57,860 nt of DNA from Armatimonadota bacterium (GCA_031432545.1 JAVKGX010000003.1:1-57860), one strand, 5' to 3'. Positions 25,988 to 35,849 are shown, counted from the stretch's first letter. Translations and numbers: made by a program. Notes: a model not told the origin generated them from the sequence alone.

Positions 25988-27109
25988 TCAGCGCGCGGGG
26001 CCTTGCTGCTGCTCGTATGCGGTCGTCGTCCTGATGCCGACCGCCCGGACGTGTTCGAGGCCGATGCGTTCCGGTCGCGTCACGCCCAGCAGCGTCATCG
26101 CGTTCACCAGTTCCTCCCGGAGGATCTGGAGCACGCGTGCCACGCCGGCCTCGCCGGCCACAGCCAGGCCCCACAGGTAGGGACGCCCGACGAAGACGGC
26201 CCGGGCACCTAGTGCCAGGGCGGTGACGACGTCCGTGCCGCGGCGTATGCCGGAGTCCACGTACACCTCGGCGCGACCACCAACCGCATCGACGATCTCC
26301 GCGAGCGCGTCGATCGCCGCCACCGCTCGGTCGAGCTGCCTGCCGCCGTGGTTGGAAACCCACACCGCCTCGACCCCGTGCTCTACGGCCTGCTGCGCGT
26401 CTTCCGCGGTCAGGACCCCCTTCAGCACGATCGGCAGCCGGGTCAGCGACCGCAGCCACGCCAGGTCGCCCCACGACAGGGAGCGGTCGAAGTGCAGCGA
26501 GACGGTGTCCATCAGGTCGCCTTCGGCCGGTAGGTTCGCCGGCTTGCACCGTGACAGGTCCAACGGTTCGCGGAGTTCGCGCTCGCGATAACCGGGGACG
26601 GGCAGGTCCACGGTGAGCACGATTGCCGTGTAGCCGGCAGTCTCCGCGCGGCGCACGAGTGCCTCTGCGACTGTGCGGTCGCGGTAGACGTACAGCTGGA
26701 ACCAGCGCGGTCCCGGGCGGACGGCGGCGACGTCCTCGATCGTCCGGCTCGCCAGCGTCGACAAGCACATTAGGACGCCGGCCTCGGCCGCCGCGCGTGC
26801 TGTCGCGACTTCCCCTTCCGGGTGGGCGAGCCCTTGCAGCGCGCACGGCGCCAGCCCGACCGGCATGGCCACCGGCGTCCCGAGCACGGTCGTCTGGGGA
26901 TCGACGCGGGAGACGTCCACCAACACCCGCGGCCTCAGCCGGTAGCGGGTGAAGGCCCAGACGTTGTCCCGCAGCGTGACTTCGTCGGCGGCGCCGCCCG
27001 CGTAGTACGCCCACGTGGCGGAGTCCATGTGGTCCCGGGCGAGCGCCTCCAGATCACAGACGCTGTGGATCCGATCGAGGTCGGTGCGGTCGGCCCCAGG
27101 CACGGTCAC
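25988..27109 (-). CDS. FMN-dependent alpha-hydroxy-acid oxidizing enzyme
   Basis: TIM-barrel FMN enzyme of the lactate/glycolate oxidase family that oxidises L-2-hydroxy acids. The 373-residue protein has YYAGGAADEVTLRDN (about residues 35-50), WFQLYVYRDR, the FMN-site Lys in VLKGVL, the catalytic VSNHGGRQLD (about 252-261) and DSGIRRGTDVVTALALGA. Start GTG 27109 overlaps the stop of the upstream stomatin gene (GTGA), implying translational coupling. The substrate cannot be fixed from sequence; L-lactate, glycolate or mandelate-like acids are possible. With glcDEF it gives the window two hydroxyacid-oxidising systems. Confidence 0.88.
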   Translation of the reverse strand: MTVPGADRTDLDRIHSVCDLEALARDHMDSATWAYYAGGAADEVTLRDNVWAFTRYRLRPRVLVDVSRVDPQTTVLGTPVAMPVGLAPCALQGLAHPEGEVATARAAAEAGVLMCLSTLASRTIEDVAAVRPGPRWFQLYVYRDRTVAEALVRRAETAGYTAIVLTVDLPVPGYRERELREPLDLSRCKPANLPAEGDLMDTVSLHFDRSLSWGDLAWLRSLTRLPIVLKGVLTAEDAQQAVEHGVEAVWVSNHGGRQLDRAVAAIDALAEIVDAVGGRAEVYVDSGIRRGTDVVTALALGARAVFVGRPYLWGLAVAGEAGVARVLQILREELVNAMTLLGVTRPERIGLEHVRAVGIRTTTAYEQQQGPAR

Positions 27110-27972
27110 GAACCGTCTTTGTCGCCGAAGGCCTTTCCGGTCAGTTCACCGAGCGGCCCGAGCAGCCTCGTGAACTCCATCGGGAAGATGAACTTCGTGG
27201 CCGGGCCTTCCCCCAACGCCTTCAACGCCTCAAGGTACTGCAGGGCCATCGTCTTGCTGTCGACGTTGCGGGCGACGGCGAAGATCTTGTCCAGCGCCAG
27301 CGCGAACCCCTCCGCCCGGAGGATGGCGGCCTGGCGGTCTCCCTCGGCCTTGAGGATCGCGGCCTGCTTTTCGCCCTCGGCGACCTTGATCGCCGCCTCG
27401 CGCTTGCCGTCAGCCTCGGTGACGACCGCCCGCCGGTTGCGTTCGGCCGACATCTGGCGCGTCATCGCCTCCTGGACCTCGCGCGGCGGCAGGATCTCGC
27501 GGATCTCGACCGCGGTCACCTTCACGCCCCAACGCTCGGTCACCTCGTCCAGCTTTGCCCGCAGCACCTGGTTGATCTGCTCGCGGCGGGCCAGCACGTC
27601 GTCCAGGCTGATGTCGCCGATGACGGCCCGAAGCGTCGTCGTCGCGATGCCCCTCGCCGCACCCGCGAAGTCGGCGACCTGGATGACCGACGACTCAGGG
27701 TCGATCACCTTCCAGTAGATCAAGAAGTCGATGTTGATCGGCGCGTTGTCCTTGGTGATGCAGGTCTGGGAAGGGATCTCCAGGAAGGCTTCCCGCAAAT
27801 CCACCCACACCGCGCGGTCCACGATCGGGATCAGGAACACGATACCGGGACCCCGCTGTCCGATCGAGCGCCCGAGGCGGAACACGACCAGGCGCTGGTA
27901 CTCCCGGACGATCTTGATGGCCGACACCAAGATCCACAGAGCGACGACCGCCCCACCGATCACATAGACCAT
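27106..27972 (-). CDS. SPFH/Band 7 membrane protein (slipin/stomatin-like)
   Basis: Membrane-scaffold protein of 288 residues with one N-terminal hydrophobic segment (about residues 3-20), then the SPFH domain: EYQRLVVFRLGRSIGQRGPG, DLREAFLEIPSQ, and GVKVTAVEIREILPP. A helical, Ala/Glu-rich segment follows with repeated EGEKQAAILKAEGDRQAAIL units, typical of stomatin oligomerisation. Start ATG 27972 has GGAGGTG 5 nt upstream. No NfeD partner is adjacent, unlike many bacterial slipins; instead the gene overlaps a hydroxyacid oxidase gene by 4 nt. Confidence 0.92.
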   Translation of the reverse strand: MVYVIGGAVVALWILVSAIKIVREYQRLVVFRLGRSIGQRGPGIVFLIPIVDRAVWVDLREAFLEIPSQTCITKDNAPINIDFLIYWKVIDPESSVIQVADFAGAARGIATTTLRAVIGDISLDDVLARREQINQVLRAKLDEVTERWGVKVTAVEIREILPPREVQEAMTRQMSAERNRRAVVTEADGKREAAIKVAEGEKQAAILKAEGDRQAAILRAEGFALALDKIFAVARNVDSKTMALQYLEALKALGEGPATKFIFPMEFTRLLGPLGELTGKAFGDKDGS

Positions 27973-28085
27973 TCGCGCACCTCCACCCGCTTGCGTAACT
28001 TGGAGACGGACGTCTCGGTCTCCTGCTGGCGGGGTTCGGGCCGTCGGGCGCGAACACGAATCCAGGCGTCCTGGGGAGGTGCGCG

Positions 28086-29039
28086 GTGGGCCGATGGGTG
28101 TGGGGCGTGGACATCGGTGGGACGAAGCTGCGGGTCGGCCTGGTAAACGACTCCGGCACGGTGGCCGACACCGAGCTGCGACCGACGCCGCAGTCGGGGC
28201 CGGAGGCGGTCGTGGAGGCGATCGCCGACGCCGTCGAGGCGTTGGCCTCGCGGACCCTCCAGTCTCCGCGGCGCATGGGGGTGGGGGTGCCGGGTCCTCT
28301 CAGCATCCGCGAGGGTGTGGTCTTCGAGCCTCCGAACCTGAGAGGGTGGCACGACGTCCCCCTGCGTGAGACGCTCGAGCAGCGGTTGGGTCACAGCGTG
28401 GTGTTGGAGAACGACGCCAACGCCGCCGCGTGCGGGGAGTGGTGGCGGGGCGCGGCGCGGGGCGCACGCCACGCGCTGTACGTCACCGTCAGCACCGGGA
28501 TCGGCGGCGGCTTGATCCTCGACGGGCGGATCTACCGGGGCGCTTCGGACACCGCCGGGGAGATCGGCCACACGGTGGTAGACCCCAACGGCCCGGTCTG
28601 CCCGTGCGGCCGCGTGGGACACCTCGAGGGGATCGCTGCCGGGCCGGCGATCGTGCGGTGGGTCCGCGACCAGATCACGCTCGGCCGCCGCACCGCGCTG
28701 GGGGACCGCAACGAACTGTCGGCGCACGATGTGGCCGCGGCGGCCACAGCCGGCGACGAACTCGCGCGCGAGGCGTTCGCCCGCGCCGGGCGGTACGTGG
28801 GCTACGCGGTGGGCAGCATGCTCAACCTCCTCAACCCCGAGGTCGTGGTGATCGGAGGCGGTGTGGCGCGAGCGGGCGACCTGCTCATGGCACCGCTGAT
28901 CGAGATGGCCCAACGCACCGCATTCGAAGTGCCATTCCGCGCCGCCCGGATCGTGCCCGCGGCCCTGGGTGACGACGTGGGGGTGATCGGGGCCGCCTAT
29001 GTGGCGCTGCACGAGGCAGAGATGGACGAGGAAGGATGA
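28086..29039 (+). CDS. ROK-family glucokinase
   Basis: Phosphorylates glucose (or a related sugar) with ATP. The 317-residue protein has the phosphate motif [11 protein letters not shown] at the N-terminus, GVGVPGPLS, the substrate region [25 protein letters not shown] and the zinc-site [10 protein letters not shown]. The usual third cysteine of CxCGxxGCxE is His here; I recall other ROK kinases with His at that place, so function may be kept. Start GTG 28086 has GGGGAGGTG upstream. It is divergent from the stomatin gene and 16 bp before the macro-domain gene. Glucose from the GH63 hydrolase could be its substrate. Confidence 0.87.
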   Translation: MGRWVWGVDIGGTKLRVGLVNDSGTVADTELRPTPQSGPEAVVEAIADAVEALASRTLQSPRRMGVGVPGPLSIREGVVFEPPNLRGWHDVPLRETLEQRLGHSVVLENDANAAACGEWWRGAARGARHALYVTVSTGIGGGLILDGRIYRGASDTAGEIGHTVVDPNGPVCPCGRVGHLEGIAAGPAIVRWVRDQITLGRRTALGDRNELSAHDVAAAATAGDELAREAFARAGRYVGYAVGSMLNLLNPEVVVIGGGVARAGDLLMAPLIEMAQRTAFEVPFRAARIVPAALGDDVGVIGAAYVALHEAEMDEEG

Positions 29040-29055
29040 CGGCCGGAGGTCGACC

Positions 29056-29640
29056 ATGCGCATCGTGGTGGGCAAGACTTCGATCGAGATCGTGCAGGGC
29101 GACATCACCAAGCAGGAAGTCGATGCGATCGTCAACGCGGCCAACCCGTCACTGATGGGAGGCGGCGGGGTCGACGGTGCGATCCACCGGGCCGGCGGCC
29201 CGGCGATCCTGGAGGCGTGCAAGCGGATCGTCCTGACCTTGCCGGACCGCAGACTGCCGCCCGGGCAGGCGGTCATCACCACCGGGGGAAACCTACTGGC
29301 CAGGTTCGTCATCCACACCGTCGGTCCGGTATGGGAGGGCGGCGGCAAGGGCGAAGACGACGTGCTGGCCAGCGCCTACCGCAGCAGCCTGCGAGTCGCC
29401 CACGAAAGGGGAATGCGCACCGTGGCGTTCCCTTCGATCAGCACCGGCGCCTACCGCTTTCCGATCGACCGCGCGGCGGACATCGCACTGCGGACGATCC
29501 GTGACTTCGTGGAGGCGAACCCGGACGCGTTTGACACGGTGCGCATGGTGCTGTTCGGGGAACGGGACCTGCAGGTATACCGGCGGGCGCTGGAACAGCT
29601 GCGGAGCGCGTGGGGAGGTGTCGGGGATGCGGATCGGTGA
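29056..29640 (+). CDS. Macro-domain protein (ADP-ribose binding, O-acetyl-ADP-ribose deacetylase-like)
   Basis: About 194 residues. The macro domain spans most of the protein: [56 protein letters not shown], and [17 protein letters not shown]. These are the ADP-ribose-binding and catalytic loops of the MacroD/YmdB type, which hydrolyse ADP-ribosyl adducts. Start ATG 29056 has GGAGGT 5 nt upstream; the open frame begins earlier but overlaps the glucokinase gene. The gene lies in a likely operon after the glucokinase. Its 3' end overlaps the start of a broken merR fragment by 14 nt. Confidence 0.9.
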   Translation: MRIVVGKTSIEIVQGDITKQEVDAIVNAANPSLMGGGGVDGAIHRAGGPAILEACKRIVLTLPDRRLPPGQAVITTGGNLLARFVIHTVGPVWEGGGKGEDDVLASAYRSSLRVAHERGMRTVAFPSISTGAYRFPIDRAADIALRTIRDFVEANPDAFDTVRMVLFGERDLQVYRRALEQLRSAWGGVGDADR

Positions 29641-29791
29641 ACTCGCGGCACGTTGCGGGGCGAACGCGCGCACGATCCGATACTACGAGGCCCGGAGGCT
29701 CGCGTCCTCGTCGCGGTGGGGCTCTGGCAGGTCGCGTCCGCGGTGTGGGCGAAGTGGTTCGCGCAGGTCTTCCCGGTCTAGATTTCAGTAG
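29627..29791 (+). pseudogene. merR-family regulator relic, truncated and joined to a membrane-protein tail in another frame
   Basis: ATG 29627, with a good SD (GGGGAGGTG), begins [20 protein letters not shown], the start of a MerR helix-turn-helix. After about 27 residues homology stops and the frame becomes a Ser/Arg-rich string ending at 29791. From 29704, another frame reads as a hydrophobic peptide VLVAVGLWQVASAVWAKW, ending at TAG 29781, like the last helix of a membrane protein. The simplest reading is a deletion that joined the 5' end of a merR gene to the 3' end of an unrelated gene. Confidence 0.6.
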
Positions 29792-29803
29792 GATGTAGAC
29801 GGG

Positions 29804-30709
29804 ATGCGGATCGTCTCTCTGCTGCCCAGTGCCACCGAGATCGTGTGCGCCCTCGGGCTGTCGGACGCGCTCGTCGGTGTCTCCCACGACTGCGACCACC
29901 CACCGGAGATCTTCGGCAAGCCGGTGCTGAGCGAGGCGGTCGTTACGACCGACATGCCCAGCGGCCGCATCGACGCGGTCATCCGCGAACGGGTGCATCG
30001 GGGCCGAAGCGTTTACCACCTCGACGCCGCCCAGCTGGCGGCACTCCGACCGGACCTCATCCTCACGCAGGAACTGTGCACGGTATGCGCGCCCTCGTAC
30101 ACCATGGTCACCGAGGCGGCGAAGGTGCTGGACGCAGACACGACGATCGTCTCGCTCGAACCGCTGGGGTTGTTCGACATCCTCGAGACCATCCGGCTTG
30201 TCGGCCACAGGACCAGGCGCTCGGCGCGGGCCGAGGCGCTGGTGGCCGAGCTGCGCGCCCGCATCGACCGCGTGCGCGAGCGCACCACCTCGCTGCCCCG
30301 ACCGCGGGTCGTGTGCATCGAGTGGCTGGAACCCATCTACGTCGCCGGGCACTGGATCCCCGAGATGGTCGAGCTGGCCGGGGGCCAGGATGTGCTGGGC
30401 CGGCCGAGGGAACCCTCCTTCGCCGTGCCCTGGGAGCGCGTCGTGGCCGCGCAGCCCGAGGTGGTAGTCGTGATGCCGTGCGGGTTCGACGTCCCCCGCA
30501 CGCGCGAGGAGATCCACCTGCTCACCCGCAGGCCCGGTTGGCGGGATCTCCCGGCCTTCTGCAGCGGGCGCGTCTACCTGACGGAAGCGACCTCGTACTT
30601 CAGCCGTCCCGGCCCTCGCATCGTCACGGGCCTGGAGATCCTCGCGGGGATCCTACACCCGGAAGAGTTCGCGCAGGTGACTGCGCCGGGGGCGGTCGAG
30701 ACGCTGTAG
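29804..30709 (+). CDS. Cobalamin/metal-chelate binding protein, BtuF-like, without signal peptide
   Basis: The 301-residue protein has the periplasmic-binding-protein fold of COG0614: MRIVSLLPSATEIVCALGL at the N-terminus, VGVSHDCDHPP, LDAAQLAALRPDLILTQELC, VAGHWIPEMVELAGG and PCGFDVPRTREE. There is no signal peptide or lipobox, so it should be cytoplasmic. This is typical of the stand-alone family often annotated cobalamin-binding protein, and no ABC permease genes are adjacent. The start is ATG 29804; a TAGGAT box (29789-29794) lies 9 nt upstream. Ligand unproven: corrinoid or other iron or metal chelate. Confidence 0.78.
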   Translation: MRIVSLLPSATEIVCALGLSDALVGVSHDCDHPPEIFGKPVLSEAVVTTDMPSGRIDAVIRERVHRGRSVYHLDAAQLAALRPDLILTQELCTVCAPSYTMVTEAAKVLDADTTIVSLEPLGLFDILETIRLVGHRTRRSARAEALVAELRARIDRVRERTTSLPRPRVVCIEWLEPIYVAGHWIPEMVELAGGQDVLGRPREPSFAVPWERVVAAQPEVVVVMPCGFDVPRTREEIHLLTRRPGWRDLPAFCSGRVYLTEATSYFSRPGPRIVTGLEILAGILHPEEFAQVTAPGAVETL

Positions 30710-30724
30710 AAGAAGACGAGACGT

Positions 30725-31921
30725 TCAGCCCAGCAACAGGATTGGATTCTCCAGCAGCCGCTTGACCTCGACGAGGAACTCGGCGGCCCCCACGCCGTCG
30801 GTGACGCGATGGTCCGCAGAGACCGTGATCGCCAGGACCGGACGCACGACGACCTGGCCGTCGCGCACGACGGGGCGCTCCTGCGCGCGCCCCACCGCGA
30901 GGATGCCGGCCTGCGGAGGGTTGATGATCGCGACGAAGTTCACCACGTCGTACATGCCCAAATTGCTCACGGAGAAGGTGGCGCCGGTGTACTCCTCCTG
31001 CTTGAGGCGGCGTTGGCGGGCACCCTCGATCAGGCGGCGTGCCTCGCGGGCGATCTCGAGCACCGAACGCCCATCGGCGTCCCGCAACACGGGCGCGATC
31101 AGCCCGTCGGGCGTGGCGACCATGATCCCCAGGTGGATCCGACGGTGGCGGCGCAACGTGCGGTCGTCCACGACCTGCGCGTTCAAGTCCCGGTGGCGGC
31201 GGAGGGCGAGGGCCGTGGCCTTCAGGATCAGGTCGTTGACGCTGACCCTTCCTTCGTCCTCGCCGTAGGCCTCGAGGAGCTGGCGGCGCAGTTCCAGCGC
31301 GCGTGTCATGTCCACTTCGGCGGTGACGTAGAAGTGCGGCGTCGTCTGCTTGCTCGCGACGACGGTGCGGGCGATGGCCTGCCGCATCCGCGACAGGGCC
31401 ACGTCCTCGTAGTCCTCGGCCGGCGCGGCCAGGCCGGCCGGCCCGGTGCGCACCCGCGCCAGATGGGCTTCGATGTCCCGCTCCACGATGCGCCCCCCCG
31501 GGCCAGTGCCGGTCAGCTGCGACAGGTCGATGCCGCGTTCGGCGGCCAGCCGCCGGGCCAGCGGAGAGGCCTTGATGCGTTCCTCGCGTTCGGCCGGCTT
31601 GTGGCGCGTCGGCTCGGGGGCCCGGGCCACCTCGTCCGAGGGGGCGGCGGGCTGGGCGGCCGGCTCCTTGGGGGGCTCGGCGCGCCGCTTGCCGTCGATG
31701 TAGGCGATGACCTGTCCTACCGGGACGGTGCTGCCCTCGGCGGCCACGATCTGAGTGAGCGTGCCAGCGGTCTCGGCCTCGATCTCGACGTTGACCTTGT
31801 CGGTCTCAATCTCCGCGATCACCTCGCCCTTTGCGACCCTGTCGCCCTCCTTCTTGCGCCAGGCCAGGATCTTCCCCTCGGTCATCGCGTCGCCCATCTT
31901 GGGCATGATCACTTCCGCCAT
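30725..31921 (-). CDS. pdhC: Dihydrolipoamide acyltransferase (E2) of a 2-oxoacid dehydrogenase
   Basis: Core E2 subunit, which transfers the acyl group from lipoamide to CoA. The 398-residue protein has one lipoyl domain (residues 1-80; the lipoylated Lys is in EIETDKVNVE), a Pro/Ala-rich linker, a peripheral subunit-binding domain (ASPLARRLAAERGIDL) and the catalytic acyltransferase domain ending with the active-site ADHRVTDGVGAAEF. The start is ATG 31921, 28 bp after the E1-beta stop. Pyruvate is the likeliest substrate because the operon continues from the acc genes. No E3 (dihydrolipoamide dehydrogenase) is in the window. Confidence 0.92.
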   Translation of the reverse strand: MAEVIMPKMGDAMTEGKILAWRKKEGDRVAKGEVIAEIETDKVNVEIEAETAGTLTQIVAAEGSTVPVGQVIAYIDGKRRAEPPKEPAAQPAAPSDEVARAPEPTRHKPAEREERIKASPLARRLAAERGIDLSQLTGTGPGGRIVERDIEAHLARVRTGPAGLAAPAEDYEDVALSRMRQAIARTVVASKQTTPHFYVTAEVDMTRALELRRQLLEAYGEDEGRVSVNDLILKATALALRRHRDLNAQVVDDRTLRRHRRIHLGIMVATPDGLIAPVLRDADGRSVLEIAREARRLIEGARQRRLKQEEYTGATFSVSNLGMYDVVNFVAIINPPQAGILAVGRAQERPVVRDGQVVVRPVLAITVSADHRVTDGVGAAEFLVEVKRLLENPILLLG

Positions 31922-31949
31922 GACGACCCCCGGGCGGCGCTGACGCCGC

Positions 31950-32924
31950 CTACGCTGTGACCCTCCGCACCGCCTCGACGATCTTCTCCTCGTTGGCGAA
32001 GGCCAGCAGCTCCAGGTTGCGCGCGTACGGCGCCGGGACGTCCTCGCCGGTCACCCGCTCGACGGGCGCGTCGAGGTCGTCGAAGCAGTGTTCGTATATG
32101 GCTGCGGTGATCTCGGCAGCGGCGCCATACGGCTTCCATTGCTCCTGCACGACGACCGCACGGTGGGTGGCGCGGACCGACGCCGCGATCGTCTCGACGT
32201 CCAGCGGCCGCAGCGTGCGCACGTCCACTACCTCGCACTCGATCCCGTCCTGCGCGAGCCGCTCGGCCGCTGCGAGCGCCAGGTGCAGCATGCGGCTGTA
32301 GGCTACGACGGTGGCGTCGCTGCCGGCGCGCACCACGGTGGCACGGCCGAACGGGACGGCGTGGTCGCCGTCGGGGACCCGTCCCCTCGTGCCGTACAGG
32401 GCGGCGTGCTCCAAGAAGATCACCGGGTCGCGGCCCCGGATGGCCGTGCGCAGCAGACCCTTGGCGTCCGCCGGCGTAGCGGGCGCGGCGACCTTCAGCC
32501 CCGGAAAGTGGCCGTAGAAGGACTCGAACGACTGGGAGTGCTGCGCCGAGAGCTGCACGCCGGCGCCGTTGGGGCCGCGGATGACCATCGGCACGTCGAC
32601 CTGCCCGCCCGAGAAGTAACGCACCTTGGCGGCGTTCTGGAGAATCTGGTCCGCGGCCGGCAGGGAGAAGTTCCACGTCATGACCTCGACGACCGGTCGC
32701 AACCCCAGCATCGCCATCCCGATCGCGGCGCCGATGAACCCCAGTTCGGAGATCGGCGTATCGATCACACGCTTGGGCCCGTACCTTTCCAGCAACCCCT
32801 CGGTGATGCGGAAGGTGCCCTGGTAGATCCCGATGTCCTCGCCGAGCAGCAGAACGCTCGGATCGCGGTCCATCTCCTCGACGAGCGTCGTCTTGATGGC
32901 GTCTCGGTAGGTCATCTCGACCAT
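31950..32924 (-). CDS. pdhB: Pyruvate (2-oxoacid) dehydrogenase E1 beta subunit
   Basis: The 324-residue protein pairs with E1-alpha to decarboxylate pyruvate and acetylate E2. N-terminal MTYRDAIKTTLVEEMDRD, then LLGEDIG, RVIDTPISELGFIGAAIGMA, RYFSGGQVDVPMVIRGPNG and the C-terminal transketolase domain VVDVRTLRPLDVETI and VVVQEQWKPYG. ATG 32924 is chosen, with GAGGTG 4 nt upstream; a longer frame exists upstream but overlaps pdhA. Gaps are 44 bp to pdhA and 25 bp to pdhC, consistent with one transcript. Confidence 0.93.
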   Translation of the reverse strand: MVEMTYRDAIKTTLVEEMDRDPSVLLLGEDIGIYQGTFRITEGLLERYGPKRVIDTPISELGFIGAAIGMAMLGLRPVVEVMTWNFSLPAADQILQNAAKVRYFSGGQVDVPMVIRGPNGAGVQLSAQHSQSFESFYGHFPGLKVAAPATPADAKGLLRTAIRGRDPVIFLEHAALYGTRGRVPDGDHAVPFGRATVVRAGSDATVVAYSRMLHLALAAAERLAQDGIECEVVDVRTLRPLDVETIAASVRATHRAVVVQEQWKPYGAAAEITAAIYEHCFDDLDAPVERVTGEDVPAPYARNLELLAFANEEKIVEAVRRVTA

Positions 32925-32968
32925 CGGCCACCTCTGCTCCGCGGTCGGTCCGAGGCCGTCAGGGGACC

Positions 32969-33982
32969 CTAGTCTCCGTACACATCCGTGTACAGCTCCT
33001 CCGGCGGGGGTTGGGGGCTGGCCTCGGCGAACGTGACCGCTTCTTCGACCACCCGATCCGCCCACGCGCCGATCTCATCAACCTTCTGGTCGTCGAGCGC
33101 GCCCTGGCCGCGCAGCCTCTGCTCCAGCAGGACGATGGGGTCTCGCGCCTTCCATGCCTCGATTTCTTTCCTGTCCCGATAGGGCTGGAAGAGGTCGGCG
33201 GCCCCGTGCCCGGCGAAGCGGTAGGTGATCGCTTCGATGCCGTACGGCCGTCCGGTTCGGCGCACGTCGTCGACGATCCGGCGTGCCGCCTCGTAGACCG
33301 CGATCACGTCCATGCCGTCGCACTGCTCGTTGGGGATGTCGTAGGCGTCAAACCGACGCGCCAGGTGCCTGACCGCCGACGAACGCTCCACCGAGGTGCC
33401 CATCGCGTACTGGTTGTTCTCGATGACGAACACGACGGGACACAGGCCCTCCCGTCCCCACAACCCGGCCAAGTTGGCGGCCTCGTGGAACGCACCGCAG
33501 TTGACCGCGCCGTCGCCCAGAAAGCACAAGCAGACGCGGTCGGTGTCGCGGTATCGCAGGGTGTAGGCGGCGCCGACGGCCAACGGGATGTGGCCACCGA
33601 CGATGCCGTAGCCACCGTAAAAACCGCGCTCGACGTCGAACAGGTGCATCGATCCGCCCTTGCCCTTGCAGACGCCCGTTGCCTTGCCGTACAGCTCGGC
33701 CATCACGGCGCCAGGGTCCGTGCCGCGCACCAGGGCGTGGGCGTGATCGCGGTAGCCGGTGAAGTAGATGTCGTCGGGGCGTAGGGCGGCCAAAAAGCCC
33801 GTGGCCACGGCTTCCTGCCCGGTGTAGACGTGGAGGTAGCCGCCGATCTTGCCGCGGCGGAAACTGCGCTCGGTCTGCTCTTCGAAGCGCCGGACGAGCA
33901 CCATCGTCCGGTACCAGTCGAGCAAGAGCTCGGCGCTCAGCGTCTGGTCGAGTTGCCTCATGCGTGTGTCCTGCTTCGTCAC
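32969..33982 (-). CDS. pdhA: Pyruvate (2-oxoacid) dehydrogenase E1 alpha subunit
   Basis: Thiamine-diphosphate subunit of 337 residues. The ThDP motif runs from [20 protein letters not shown] to [14 protein letters not shown] (about residues 158-205); [16 protein letters not shown] and [12 protein letters not shown] are also typical. Start GTG 33982 overlaps the accC stop by 4 nt (GTGA), which directly couples translation to biotin carboxylase. A preference for branched-chain 2-oxoacids or acetoin cannot be excluded, but linkage with acetyl-CoA carboxylase argues for pyruvate. Confidence 0.92.
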   Translation of the reverse strand: MTKQDTRMRQLDQTLSAELLLDWYRTMVLVRRFEEQTERSFRRGKIGGYLHVYTGQEAVATGFLAALRPDDIYFTGYRDHAHALVRGTDPGAVMAELYGKATGVCKGKGGSMHLFDVERGFYGGYGIVGGHIPLAVGAAYTLRYRDTDRVCLCFLGDGAVNCGAFHEAANLAGLWGREGLCPVVFVIENNQYAMGTSVERSSAVRHLARRFDAYDIPNEQCDGMDVIAVYEAARRIVDDVRRTGRPYGIEAITYRFAGHGAADLFQPYRDRKEIEAWKARDPIVLLEQRLRGQGALDDQKVDEIGAWADRVVEEAVTFAEASPQPPPEELYTDVYGD

Positions 33983-35337
33983 CGTGGCAGGGCCGCCAGG
34001 TCGATCCGGCGTTGCACGAAGTTGGTATAGACCTCGCCGCGCCGGAAGAACGCGTTGTCGAGCAGCAGTCGGTGGAACGGAATCGTCGTCCGAACCCCGG
34101 CGACCTCGAACTCCCGCAGCGCCCGCTCCATCCGCGCGATCGCCTCGGGGCGGTCGCGACCCCAGGCGATGATCTTCGCCATCAGTGAATCATAGTACGG
34201 CGGAATCGTGTAGCCGGCATAGACGTGCGTGTCCACGCGGATCCCGGGTCCGCCGGGCACGATGAACCCGCTCACACGTCCGGGCGAGGGGCGGAAGTCG
34301 TGGGTCGGGTCTTCAGCATTGATCCGGCACTCGATCGCGTGCCCGCGGAATTCGATGTCCTTCTGTTGCCAGCTCAGCCGCTCGCCGGCGGCCACGCGGA
34401 TCTGCTCGCGCACCAGATCGAGTCCCGTCGTCATCTCCGTCACGGGGTGCTCGACCTGGATTCGGGTGTTCATCTCCATGAAGTAAAAGTTCTCGTCGCG
34501 GTCGACCAAGAACTCGATCGTGCCGGCGTTCGTGTAGCCGATCGCCTGGGCGATGCGCACGGCGGCGCGGTGGAGGCTGGCGCGCAGACGCCCGGAGATC
34601 CCCGGCGCAGGGGCTTCCTCCAGCAGCTTCTGGTGGCGGCGCTGGATCGAGCACTCCCGCTCGCCCAGGTGCACGACGTTGCCGCGGGTGTCGGCGAGGA
34701 TCTGCACTTCGACGTGGCGCGGCTCGTCCAGGTACTTCTCGATGTAGATCTCGGCGCTGCCGAATGCGGCCTCGGACTCCTGTTGGGCCAGCTGCAAGGC
34801 CCGCGGCAGGTCCTCGCGGGTATGGACGTAGCGCATGCCGCGCCCGCCCCCGCCGGCCGACGCCTTGATGATCAAGGGGTATCCGATGCGGGCGGCGACG
34901 GCCTCGGCTTCGGCCTCGGTGCGCACCGGCCCAGGGCTGCCCGGGATCACCGGCACACCGGCCCGTTGGGCGATCTCGCGGGCCCGGGACTTGTTGCCCA
35001 TCGCCTCGATGGCCTCGGGCGTGGGCCCGATGAACGCGATCCGCACATCGCGGCAGATCTCGGCGAAGTGCGCGTTCTCGGCCAGGAACCCGTACCCGGG
35101 GTGGATCGCGTCCACCCCCAGCAGTTCGGCGGTGCTCATGATGTTCGGGATGTTCAGGTAGCTCTCGACGGCCGGAGGCGGCCCGATGCAGAACGCTTCG
35201 TCGGCCAGCTTCACGTGCAGGCCGTTCCGGTCGGCCTCGGAGTACACCGCAACCGTGCGCACACCCAGCTCGCGGCACGCACGGATCACGCGGACCGCGA
35301 TCTCTCCGCGGTTGGCGATGAGAACCTTTTTGAACAT
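33979..35337 (-). CDS. accC: Biotin carboxylase AccC
   Basis: Carboxylates biotin on AccB using ATP and bicarbonate. The 452-residue protein has an N-terminal domain [23 protein letters not shown]-grasp region with [14 protein letters not shown] (about residues 159-172), [20 protein letters not shown], and [19 protein letters not shown] with the catalytic Arg and Glu. The C-terminal domain ends after the typical [13 protein letters not shown]. The start is ATG 35337, 22 bp after accB. Its stop overlaps the pdhA start. Length matches AccC alone, without a fused BCCP. Confidence 0.96.
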   Translation of the reverse strand: MFKKVLIANRGEIAVRVIRACRELGVRTVAVYSEADRNGLHVKLADEAFCIGPPPAVESYLNIPNIMSTAELLGVDAIHPGYGFLAENAHFAEICRDVRIAFIGPTPEAIEAMGNKSRAREIAQRAGVPVIPGSPGPVRTEAEAEAVAARIGYPLIIKASAGGGGRGMRYVHTREDLPRALQLAQQESEAAFGSAEIYIEKYLDEPRHVEVQILADTRGNVVHLGERECSIQRRHQKLLEEAPAPGISGRLRASLHRAAVRIAQAIGYTNAGTIEFLVDRDENFYFMEMNTRIQVEHPVTEMTTGLDLVREQIRVAAGERLSWQQKDIEFRGHAIECRINAEDPTHDFRPSPGRVSGFIVPGGPGIRVDTHVYAGYTIPPYYDSLMAKIIAWGRDRPEAIARMERALREFEVAGVRTTIPFHRLLLDNAFFRRGEVYTNFVQRRIDLAALPR

Positions 35338-35359
35338 CAGGGATTCGGGGTCATGGGTT

Positions 35360-35833
35360 TCACTGTCCCCGCGGGTCGATCAAGAACAGAGGTTGGCCGT
35401 ACTCGACGGGTGCTCCGTTTTCCGCCAGGATCCGCACGACGCGGCCGCTCACGTCCGCCGGGATTTCATTAAACATCTTCATGGCCTCGATGATGCACAG
35501 CGTCCGCCCCTCCTCGACCCAATCCCCCTCGTTGACGAAGGGCGCCGCCTCAGGGGAGGGAGCTCGGTAGAACGTGCCGACCATCGGCGCGGTCACCGGC
35601 ACCCAGTGCGCGGGCATCGTGTCGGGCGGGGCAGCGGCCGGCGCCGGACCAGGGTTGTCGACCGTCGCCGGGGGCAGAGCTGGGGCGGGGGGAACAGGCG
35701 CGGCGGCTTTGCGGATTGCGACCCGTAGGTGACCCGCCTCCACCTCCAGTTCGGTGATGTTGGCCTCGCTGGCGATCCGCACGAGTTCGCGGATCTCTTC
35801 GAAGTTCAGGGCCCCGCGTTCGTTGTTCTCCAT
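35360..35833 (-). CDS. accB: Biotin carboxyl carrier protein AccB
   Basis: Carries biotin between AccC and AccA/AccD. About 157 residues: an N-terminal helical segment [20 protein letters not shown], a flexible Ala/Pro linker (about 50-85), then the biotinyl domain with [19 protein letters not shown] and the biotinylation site [12 protein letters not shown], where Lys is the target. Start ATG 35833 has GAGGGGAG 4-5 nt upstream. It sits 16 bp after accA and 22 bp before accC. Confidence 0.95.
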   Translation of the reverse strand: MENNERGALNFEEIRELVRIASEANITELEVEAGHLRVAIRKAAAPVPPAPALPPATVDNPGPAPAAAPPDTMPAHWVPVTAPMVGTFYRAPSPEAAPFVNEGDWVEEGRTLCIIEAMKMFNEIPADVSGRVVRILAENGAPVEYGQPLFLIDPRGQ

Positions 35834-35849
35834 GGGCTCCCCTCGACGG

